Source: Rhodospirillales bacterium (GTDB taxonomy: Bacteria > Pseudomonadota > Alphaproteobacteria > Rhodospirillales > Casp-alpha2). Taken from it: a stretch of 7,016 nucleotides of DNA. Made by a program: the position numbers and the translations under genes. Of the stretch, positions 1-4,576 are shown piece after piece; positions within the stretch are counted from its first letter, which is position 1, and each line of letters begins with the position of its first letter. The notes beneath the pieces were generated by a model. The model saw nothing but the letters and a program-made list of their open reading frames with translations, was not told the origin of the DNA and searched no databases. The stretch lies in NCBI GenBank assembly GCA_028282185.1, contig JANQIJ010000288.1:1-7016 (forward strand), written 5' to 3'.

Positions 1-297
1 GTGCAAGGCAATGGCCGGGTCATTGTCTCTGCCATCGTCGGTACGGGCGGTGGGGCGGAAATCGCCTGGCAGCGGACATACGGCCTGGCGCCCGCCGCCA
101 GCCGCCTGGGCGGGGCCGGCGATGCGGCTATCCTGCCCGCCGGGTTCCTGGTTCGGGACGACGAAAACGTCGTCGTCGCCGAGGTGTTTTTCGATTTCCG
201 CCCGATCCTGACCGCTGGCCTGCTGGGCGATGGCCGGCTGTATGCCTCGGCCCTGTTCCGGCCGCGGTTCGGCAATTTATCGACGGTGACGCCTTAG
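1..297 (+). CDS. TadE-like pilus assembly protein, C-terminal part (5' end outside window)
   Basis: The frame is open from the first base to the TAG at 295-297, giving about 98 visible residues. The GTG at position 1 is probably an internal valine codon, because no upstream sequence is available and the N-terminal membrane helix expected of this family is missing. Recognisable C-terminal traits are a beta-rich stretch with an 'EIAWQRTYG' segment (about residues 20-28), then 'LPAGF' (46-50), 'VVVAEVFFDFRPIL' (57-70) and a closing 'LFRPRFG' (85-91). From family knowledge, TadE-like proteins are small pseudopilin-like proteins with one N-terminal transmembrane helix that help assemble Flp pili. 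The Tad/Cpa genes further along the window support the call. The match is from memory of the family pattern, so the exact subfamily (TadE versus TadF-type) is uncertain. No convincing terminator follows it. Confidence 0.72.
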   Translation: MQGNGRVIVSAIVGTGGGAEIAWQRTYGLAPAASRLGGAGDAAILPAGFLVRDDENVVVAEVFFDFRPILTAGLLGDGRLYASALFRPRFGNLSTVTP

Positions 298-330
298 GCT
301 GTTCAATGGCCGGTGGTGTCCGTATATTGC

Positions 331-358
331 TTTACCGGGCCGCCGCCGAGTCTATAAT
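331..358 (+). promoter_or_regulatory. Sigma-70-like promoter of the oxidoreductase gene
   Basis: A perfect TATAAT -10 hexamer lies at 353-358. A TTTACC -35-like hexamer (4 of 6 consensus matches) lies at 331-336, with 16 bases between them. The expected transcription start is about 365-367, on or next to the A of the ATG at 367. This would make a leaderless transcript, which fits the absence of a Shine-Dalgarno sequence before the ATG. Confidence 0.55.
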
Positions 359-366
359 CGGGCGCC

Positions 367-1722
367 ATGCCACCGATTACCGAACAGGTTCCGGTCCGCT
401 TTTCCGATCCCTTGCCCGAGGCGGTCGATGTCGTGGTCATCGGCGCCGGGGTCGCCGGCACGGCGACGGCCTATTTCCTGGCTGAGCGGGGGGCCAAGGT
501 TCTGCTTTGCGACAAGGGCCGGGTCGCCGGCGAACAATCGAGTCGCAATTGGGGCTGGATCCGGCAGCAGGGGCGCGACCTTGCCGAACTGCCGATCATG
601 ATCGAATCCAATCGGATCTGGCAGGGCCTGGCGGAAAAGACCGGCGATCCGGACTTGACCTTTACCCAACAGGGTTGCCTCTACCTGGCCGAAAACGACG
701 CCGACATGGCGAAATACGGCGAATGGCACGACGTCGCGAAACAGCACCAGTTGGATACCCGGATGCTGACCCGCGAAGAGATCGCGCGCGATTACCCGCA
801 GGCCCAGGGCAATTGGATCGGCGGCATGGTGACGCCCAGCGATGGCCGCGGCGAGCCCTTCGCCGCCATTCCGGCGCTCGCCCGGGCGGCGCAGCGGGCC
901 GGTGTCACCGTGATCGAGGCCTGTGCCGTCCGAACCCTGGACATCAGCGACGGCCGGGTGACCGGTGTGGTCACGGAACAGGGCCGGGTGCGCTGTGACA
1001 AGGCGGTCTTGGCCGGCGGTGCCTGGTCGACGCATTTCGCTTCGAACATGGGGGTCGATCTGCCGCAACTGGCCGTGCGCTGCACCGTGGCCCGAACCCA
1101 AGAAGCGCCGGATCTGTTCCCGGACGGAGCGGCGATTCCCAACATCCGCACACCGGGGCTGTGTCTGCGGCGCCGCGCCGATGGTGGCTATACCCTGGCC
1201 TCCGGCGTCTTGGCGGAACATTACCTTTCGCCCAAGTCCTTCAAATACTTCACCAAATTCTTGACCATCATGCGCATTACCCAGCGCGATATCCGGATCA
1301 AACTGGGCGCGCCCAAGGGCTATCCGGGGGCCTGGGGGAGCAAGACGCGATGGCGGGGGGACGAGGAAACACCGTTCGAGCGGATGCGGGTTCTCAATCC
1401 GGCGCCCCAGGAATCTGATGTCGCCCATATCCGGCGCAAGCTGGGCCAGCGTTATCCGGCCCTGGCCGGGATCGATCTGGCCGAGGCCTGGGCCGGCATG
1501 ATCGACGTGACGCCGGACGTGGTGCCAACGCTGGACGAGGTGCCGGCGGTCAAAGGCTTTTTTATTGCCACGGGGTTGAGCGGCCACGGTTTCGGCATCG
1601 GGCCCGGCGTCGGCCGGGTCATGGCCGACCTGGTCATGGGCCGGGAGACGGGCCACGACCTGAAGCGCTTCCGCTTCGACCGCTTTACGGACGGCAGCCA
1701 GATCGTTCCGGGGCCCTATTGA
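367..1722 (+). CDS. FAD-dependent oxidoreductase, DAO (glycine/D-amino acid oxidase-like) family
   Basis: The 451-residue product has a typical DAO-family length and layout. The N-terminal Rossmann motif is 'VVVIGAGVAG' (residues 22-31), followed by an acidic residue after the second strand (D49 in 'VLLCDKG') that usually holds the FAD ribose. 'SSRNWGWIRQQGRD' (58-71) is a conserved segment of this subgroup. 'TPSDGRGEP' (156-164) precedes the substrate-domain strands, 'LAGGAWS' (215-221) is the second FAD contact, and 'ATGLSGHGFGIGPGVGR' (401-417) is the C-terminal flavin-closing motif. No signal peptide is seen, so it is probably cytoplasmic. Family members oxidise amines or amino acids such as sarcosine, glycine, D-amino acids or gamma-glutamylputrescine. 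The substrate cannot be assigned here. The start at 367 follows a TATAAT box by eight bases and has no ribosome binding site, which suggests leaderless translation. The gene is convergent with tadG and sits between pilus genes without an evident functional link. Confidence 0.88.
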   Translation: MPPITEQVPVRFSDPLPEAVDVVVIGAGVAGTATAYFLAERGAKVLLCDKGRVAGEQSSRNWGWIRQQGRDLAELPIMIESNRIWQGLAEKTGDPDLTFTQQGCLYLAENDADMAKYGEWHDVAKQHQLDTRMLTREEIARDYPQAQGNWIGGMVTPSDGRGEPFAAIPALARAAQRAGVTVIEACAVRTLDISDGRVTGVVTEQGRVRCDKAVLAGGAWSTHFASNMGVDLPQLAVRCTVARTQEAPDLFPDGAAIPNIRTPGLCLRRRADGGYTLASGVLAEHYLSPKSFKYFTKFLTIMRITQRDIRIKLGAPKGYPGAWGSKTRWRGDEETPFERMRVLNPAPQESDVAHIRRKLGQRYPALAGIDLAEAWAGMIDVTPDVVPTLDEVPAVKGFFIATGLSGHGFGIGPGVGRVMADLVMGRETGHDLKRFRFDRFTDGSQIVPGPY

Positions 1723-1812
1723 CCAAACCGCAACGGCGGGAAGACGAAATCAGCCCGTCCGCCGCTCCGGGGCCGTTTCACCTGCCGCATAACGACCTCC
1801 CAGCCGCCGCCG

Positions 1813-3312
1813 TCATTTGGACAGCCGCAATTCGGTCAAATGATTGGCGACTTCGCGGAACACGTCCTGCAACTCGGCGGCGCTCGGCGCCAGGTGATAA
1901 TATGGCGCGTCGGGGCCGCTTGCCGCTTGACGGAGGACGTTCATCAGGTCCGTGTCGTCGTTGGCGAACTGAATGACGTAGACGATGGCGCCGGAAGCCT
2001 TGACGTTGTCGGCCACGGCCAACAGCCGGTCGTTCATTTCATCGAAGGCGGCGCCGCCCAGTCCCCAGGTCGTCTTGTAACCGTCACCGGAGCCGCCGAC
2101 GTTGCGCCCGTCGGTCAGCAAAAGGATCGCCTGTTGGCGGCGGTAGGGAGGGTCGGCCAGGGCTTGGTCGAAGGGCGCTCCTGGCATCAGCACCCGCCAG
2201 GCCCAACCCAGGCCCTGGGGGATGTTGGTATGCCCGGTCGGCGAAACCAGTGCGTCGACCGCGTCCTTGATGACCGTCTTGTTGTGCTGCAAGGGGGTGA
2301 TGCCGTGGCTGAGGCAGCGGCCGCATTCGGCGCCGGAGACATTCATCGCGCAATCGTCCGAGCCCGGCACCGGGTCGCCCGCCGGGCCGATGGGCTCCCA
2401 GGCGATCCAGTCGGCGGTGCCGATGCGCGCCGGGGCGAGGACCAGGTCACCGTCATTGCCCGCATCGCCGTCGTCGAGAAAGCGCTGAAATACGCAGCCG
2501 GTCCAATCGGGGCCCGGGTCGGTGAACAGGCGGACCGGCGAATGATTAACGCGGAAGACCGAACCGGCGCCTGCGCCGGTCACCGGATGGACATAACCGG
2601 CGACCGCGTCCTCGACGGTGGCGCCGGGATCATAGACGTCGCCGTCGCGGGTGACGTTGACCTTCGAGTTCCAGGGGACCAGGCCGACCCCCAACAGGTC
2701 CTTGTCCGTTTCGGTGCCGAACAGGATGTCGATCAAGGTATGCGCCGCCGTGCGCGCCGCGGCGATCCTGGACCCGCCGCCGATCGCCCCGGAATTCATG
2801 GAGCCGGACATGTCGATGGCGAGGACGACGTCCAGCGCGATCAGCTCGCGCTTGACCTGGGCGTAGGCGGAGACGGTCATCTCCTGATGGCCGAGAACCC
2901 GCATGAAGCTGGTCGGCACCCGGGCCGAGGCCGTCAGTTCCAGCGTTTCCTGATCCGCGTCGGCGGTGATCACCGGCCCGGTCACCGTGGCGCCCAGATA
3001 ACCCGGCGGGAAGTTGGCGGCAAAGAACATGCCGATGTCCGTGTCCCGATGCGGCAGGAAGAAAACCCGCCCGCCGGCCAGGGCCGCCGCGTCCAAGGCA
3101 GAGGACAGGCGCGATTTCACCAGATAGGCGCGGGCGACGTCCGTGCCGACGCCGACGAAACCGATCGCGGGCACGATCGCGACGGCCATTAGGGCCGCGA
3201 TCCCCGCCCGCCGGCAGGCAGCAAATCGGGCGAACAGCGCCGCGACCCCGTGACCGGCGGCGCGCATGCGGCCGAACCAAAATGACGCAAGGAACCTGGC
3301 CGGACCAGACAT
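1813..3312 (-). CDS. tadG: TadG-like Flp pilus accessory protein with von Willebrand factor A domain
   Basis: The protein has 499 residues. A basic N-terminal segment of about 35 residues precedes a single hydrophobic helix (about 37-57), followed by 'LVKSRLSSALDAAALAGG' (64-81), the usual TadE/TadG-type anchor. The rest should be periplasmic. A VWA domain begins near 160. Its MIDAS metal site is visible as D167-x-S169-x-S171, with T362 in 'GHTNIPQGLGWAW' and D401 in 'ILLLTDGRN'. Four cysteines (273, 321, 330, 333) lie in the insert between the first and later MIDAS motifs and could form disulfides. The C-terminus 'AAELQDVFREVANHLTELRLSK' style ending is typical of TadG proteins. TadG is thought to act as a minor pilin or anchor in Tad pilus assembly; its exact role is less settled than those of the Cpa proteins. 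The ATG at 3312 is favoured because GGAGGT (3323-3318) lies five bases upstream. It is transcribed divergently from flp. Confidence 0.88.
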   Translation of the reverse strand: MSGPARFLASFWFGRMRAAGHGVAALFARFAACRRAGIAALMAVAIVPAIGFVGVGTDVARAYLVKSRLSSALDAAALAGGRVFFLPHRDTDIGMFFAANFPPGYLGATVTGPVITADADQETLELTASARVPTSFMRVLGHQEMTVSAYAQVKRELIALDVVLAIDMSGSMNSGAIGGGSRIAAARTAAHTLIDILFGTETDKDLLGVGLVPWNSKVNVTRDGDVYDPGATVEDAVAGYVHPVTGAGAGSVFRVNHSPVRLFTDPGPDWTGCVFQRFLDDGDAGNDGDLVLAPARIGTADWIAWEPIGPAGDPVPGSDDCAMNVSGAECGRCLSHGITPLQHNKTVIKDAVDALVSPTGHTNIPQGLGWAWRVLMPGAPFDQALADPPYRRQQAILLLTDGRNVGGSGDGYKTTWGLGGAAFDEMNDRLLAVADNVKASGAIVYVIQFANDDTDLMNVLRQAASGPDAPYYHLAPSAAELQDVFREVANHLTELRLSK

Positions 3313-3335
3313 GTGTAACCTCCAAAGCGGCTTTT

Positions 3336-3363
3336 ATTATTTAGCGCATGGAGGGCCGGTCAA
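3336..3363 (-). promoter_or_regulatory. Sigma-70-like promoter of tadG
   Basis: Read on the minus strand, TTGACC (3363-3358, 5 of 6 consensus matches) is followed after 16 bases by AATAAT (3341-3336, 5 of 6 matches). The predicted start is near 3329, leaving a leader of about 17 bases that contains the GGAGGT ribosome binding site at 3323-3318. The AT-rich DNA immediately upstream of the -35 could act as an UP element. Confidence 0.6.
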
Positions 3364-3457
3364 ATGTATTATTTCTAAGTTTTTAAATAAAAATTTTGAT
3401 AAAATTTTATATAATTAAATTTATACTTAATAAATTAAATACAATTAAATAAAAATT
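3364..3457. promoter_or_regulatory. Extremely AT-rich, probably curved, intergenic control region between tadG and flp
   Basis: Positions 3381-3460 contain only four G or C bases in 80, in a window that is otherwise strongly GC-rich. The sequence TTAAAT starts at 3383, 3415, 3435 and 3445, with intervals of 32, 20 and 10 bases that are close to whole helical turns. AAAATTTT occurs at 3390-3397, 3401-3408 and 3452-3459. Phased tracts of this kind typically bend DNA and attract nucleoid-associated proteins or the RNA polymerase alpha subunit. A small inverted repeat, AATTTAT and ATAAATT, lies at 3418-3436 with a 5-base gap. The region lies between the outward-facing tadG and flp promoters. Curvature and protein binding are inferred. 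Confidence 0.7.
3383..3399 (+). repeat. 17-bp direct repeat, copy 1
   Basis: TTAAATAAAAATTTTGA is repeated exactly at 3445-3461. The two starts are 62 bases apart, close to six helical turns. This copy is nearer the tadG promoter. Confidence 0.9.
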
Positions 3458-3461
3458 TTGA
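3445..3461 (+). repeat. 17-bp direct repeat, copy 2
   Basis: This is an exact second copy of TTAAATAAAAATTTTGA (first at 3383-3399). Its last four bases, TTGA, are the beginning of the proposed -35 element of flp. A protein bound here could therefore touch or block RNA polymerase. Confidence 0.9.
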
Positions 3462-3487
3462 CGAATGAATTTTGGGTCGATTACTGT
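3458..3487 (+). promoter_or_regulatory. Probable promoter of the flp transcript
   Basis: TTGACG (3458-3463, 5 of 6 matches to the -35 consensus) is followed after 18 bases by TACTGT (3482-3487). That hexamer keeps the important first TA and last T of the -10 but is otherwise weak. The predicted start is near 3494, giving a leader of about 40 bases. A weak -10 next to strong AT-rich upstream DNA suggests dependence on an activator or UP element. Confidence 0.42.
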
Positions 3488-3495
3488 TCTTCTCA

Positions 3496-3512
3496 GGGTT
3501 CGATGGGAACCT
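3496..3512 (+). promoter_or_regulatory. Small hairpin in the flp 5' leader
   Basis: GGTTC (3497-3501) and GAACC (3507-3511) form a 5-bp stem around a 5-base loop, extendable by one G-T pair. The hairpin sits about ten bases before the AGGAGA ribosome binding site (3523-3528). It lies at the expected 5' end of the flp mRNA, where it could protect the transcript. That role is inferred. Confidence 0.45.
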
Positions 3513-3533
3513 AATTGGTAGCAGGAGAAAACA

Positions 3534-3761
3534 ATGCAAACCGATCTTTTGAAGACTTTCATTGAGGACGATTCCGGCGCCACGGCCATCGAATACGGTC
3601 TCATCGCGGCCCTGGTTTCGGTCGCCGCGATCGGCGCCCTGACCGCCATGGGCGGATCGCTGGATACCATGTTCACGACGGTTTCCACCGAACTGAACAG
3701 CGCCGTCGGCGGCGGCGGTACGGGCGGCGGTACGGGCGGCAGCACCGGCGGGGGCATCTAA
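3534..3761 (+). CDS. flp: Flp-type major pilin prepilin
   Basis: The product is a 75-residue prepilin with the classic type IVb pattern. A short charged leader ends at G15, and the mature part begins 'ATAIEYGLIAALVSVAAIGA' (16-35). Cleavage by the TadV/CpaA peptidase is expected between G15 and A16. This places the conserved glutamate at +5 (E20) and tyrosine at +6 (Y21), both needed for processing and assembly in this family. The hydrophobic helix covers about 18-40, followed by 'MFTTVSTELN' (46-55). The mature pilin would have 60 residues. Residues 59-75 form an unusual tail of almost only glycine with a few threonines, encoded by a short tandem DNA repeat. AGGAGA (3523-3528) five bases before the ATG supports this start. 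The gene is separated by 296 bases of folded non-coding sequence from cpaA, which encodes its peptidase. Confidence 0.96.
   Translation: MQTDLLKTFIEDDSGATAIEYGLIAALVSVAAIGALTAMGGSLDTMFTTVSTELNSAVGGGGTGGGTGGSTGGGI
3711..3740 (+). repeat. 12-bp tandem repeat (2.5 copies) in the flp 3' end
   Basis: The unit GGCGGCGGTACG, starting at 3711, repeats with a 12-base period without mismatch through 3740. It is in frame and encodes a four-residue Gly-Gly-Thr-Gly pattern, so gain or loss of a unit would lengthen or shorten the pilin tail by four residues without a frameshift. Confidence 0.85.
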
Positions 3762-3803
3762 GTCGCTTCCCGGTTGGCGGCCGGCGCGGGGACATCTCGC
3801 TCC

Positions 3804-3819
3804 TGAACCCATTGGTTCA
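3804..3819 (+). other. Hairpin downstream of flp
   Basis: TGAACC (3804-3809) and GGTTCA (3814-3819) form a perfect 6-bp stem with a 4-base loop, CATT. No T-run follows, so it is not a standard intrinsic terminator. It uses the same GGTTC/GAACC arms as the hairpin before flp (3497-3511). Confidence 0.6.
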
Positions 3820-3859
3820 TCCATCCAGGTTCCCGTGCCCGGTCGACCAACCCTTCCCA

Positions 3860-3887
3860 GACCCCCTGTCCGGAAGCCCGGGGGGTC
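3860..3887 (+). terminator. GC-rich stem-loop after flp, possible attenuator
   Basis: GACCCCC (3860-3866) pairs with GGGGGTC (3881-3887), a 7-bp all-matched stem with a 14-base loop. The downstream bases GTGCATCG are not T-rich, so efficient intrinsic termination is doubtful. Partial termination, or a block to 3' exonucleases, is more likely. Confidence 0.4.
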
Positions 3888-3892
3888 GTGCA

Positions 3893-3942
3893 TCGGGTCC
3901 CGCGCTCCCCTAGACGCCGGCCAGGCCGGCACCGGGACCCGA
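3893..3942 (+). other. Nested inverted repeat upstream of cpaA
   Basis: TCGGGTCCCG (3893-3902) is the exact reverse complement of CGGGACCCGA (3933-3942), giving a 10-bp outer stem. The 30-base interior holds a second perfect inverted repeat: GCCGGCC (3916-3922), one A, and GGCCGGC (3924-3930). The two stems would form a very stable nested structure in RNA. It lies about 115 bases before the cpaA start. There is no following T-run, so a role in termination, mRNA processing or as a protein site is open. Confidence 0.65.
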
Positions 3943-4057
3943 GCGGGAAGGCGCCCTGAAACAGCGCTGCGCTTCATTCATTGACAGCTTCCCAAAAAGG
4001 GTTTGGCCGGGCCACCCGATTGACGAAAGCGCCCGTTTGGATGAGGAGACCCCTGTG

Positions 4058-4561
4058 ATGACCGCACCCAGCCTGTTCGCACTTTCGCCCATGGCCCTGA
4101 TGGTGCTGGTTTGCTTCATCGGTCTTTTGGCGATGGCCGTGGTCCATGACTTGCGGTCATATCGCATCCCGAACGACATCCCCCTGGCCATCCTCGCGCT
4201 GTTCCCCGCATGGGCCGTGCAGCCAGAGATGACGATTGCCATTTTGCCGCTTGCCTTGCTGACCCTCGGTGTCTTGGTCGTCGGACTGGCGCTGTTCGCC
4301 GGGCGGTTTTTGGGCGGCGGCGACATCAAATTGATCGTCGCCGTGACGCCCTGGGTGGGGTTGGACGGGTTCCCGCTGTTCCTAATCGCCATGGCCTTGG
4401 CCGGCGCGGCCCTGGCGGTGTTTCAGAATTCCGGCCTGCGCCTGGGGTTGGCCATGGCGTTCGGCGTCGCGCCGGGCACGGGCGGGGCGTTGACCGGCGT
4501 CCAAGTCCCCTACGCGGTGGCCATCGCGGCGGGCGCGCTGGCTGCTGTTTGGGTCGCATAG
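4058..4561 (+). CDS. cpaA: Prepilin peptidase CpaA/TadV (A24 aspartic protease)
   Basis: The product is a 167-residue integral membrane protease that cleaves the Flp prepilin leader. The first catalytic aspartate is D31 in 'VVHDLRSYRIPND', and the second is D89 in the GxGD-type motif 'GGGDIK' (86-91). About five hydrophobic segments are visible, roughly at 9-29, 41-54, 58-82, 105-122 and 154-167. The length fits the short TadV/CpaA class, which lacks the methyltransferase domain of PilD-type peptidases. The ATG at 4058 is chosen because GAGGAG (4043-4048) lies nine bases upstream; GTG at 4055 is a close alternative. A TTG at 4037 extends the frame but would place the ribosome binding site inside the coding region. 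It is 15 bases from cpaB and almost certainly in the same operon. Confidence 0.93.
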   Translation: MTAPSLFALSPMALMVLVCFIGLLAMAVVHDLRSYRIPNDIPLAILALFPAWAVQPEMTIAILPLALLTLGVLVVGLALFAGRFLGGGDIKLIVAVTPWVGLDGFPLFLIAMALAGAALAVFQNSGLRLGLAMAFGVAPGTGGALTGVQVPYAVAIAAGALAAVWVA

Positions 4562-4576
4562 GCGGAGACCGGGACG

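Larger units (their letters stand above)
3762..4057 (+). other. Non-coding, highly folded interval between flp and cpaA
   Basis: No open frame with a plausible start and ribosome binding site fits here, and the minus-strand open frames crossing it are GC-driven shadows. It contains three separate inverted repeats (3804-3819, 3860-3887, 3893-3942), an eight-base palindrome GGTCGACC at 3841-3848, and the cpaA ribosome binding site GAGGAG at 4043-4048. The likely role is partial termination or mRNA processing and stabilisation, so that pilin is made in excess over the assembly proteins. That role is inferred from layout. Confidence 0.6.

Noticed and set aside
308..341. Imperfect inverted repeat GGCCGGT / ACCGGGCC after the TadE-like gene as a terminator
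   Set aside because: One base is bulged, the loop is 19 bases, no T-run follows, and it overlaps the oxidoreductase promoter.
352..1656. 434-codon open frame on the minus strand opposite the oxidoreductase
   Set aside because: It is an antisense shadow of a clear FAD-enzyme gene. Its translation is rich in Arg, Gly, His and Pro with no recognisable domain, as expected of complement frames in GC-rich DNA.
1734..1764. CGGCGG / CCGCCG inverted repeat between the convergent genes as a bidirectional terminator
   Set aside because: The stem is only six bases with a 19-base loop and no T-run on either strand. It is expected by chance in GC-rich DNA.
1719..1976. 85-codon plus-strand frame starting with TTG overlapping the oxidoreductase stop
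   Set aside because: It runs into the tadG 3' end in antisense, has no ribosome binding site, and has low-complexity Arg/Pro-rich composition.
1840..3192. 450-codon plus-strand frame opposite tadG
   Set aside because: The complementary frame encodes a complete TadG with MIDAS motifs, RBS and promoter. The plus-strand translation shows no domain or upstream signals.
3383..3461. AT-rich direct repeats as a CRISPR array, att site or replication origin
   Set aside because: There are only two copies of the 17-mer with unequal AT-rich spacing. There are no cas, integrase or initiator genes and no DnaA-box-like cluster; a promoter role explains the location better.
3435..3977. 180-codon minus-strand frame covering flp and the spacer
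   Set aside because: It lies antisense to the unmistakable Flp pilin, runs into the AT-rich promoter, and has no ribosome binding site or family motif.
3981..4009. Perfect TTGACA -35 hexamer upstream of cpaA
   Set aside because: At spacings of 16-18 bases the following hexamers are GC-rich (around TTGGCC), with no resemblance to TATAAT. A separate cpaA promoter cannot be supported.
4037..4057. Upstream TTG start for cpaA
   Set aside because: The GAGGAG ribosome binding site at 4043-4048 would lie inside the coding sequence. ATG 4058 or GTG 4055 fits better.
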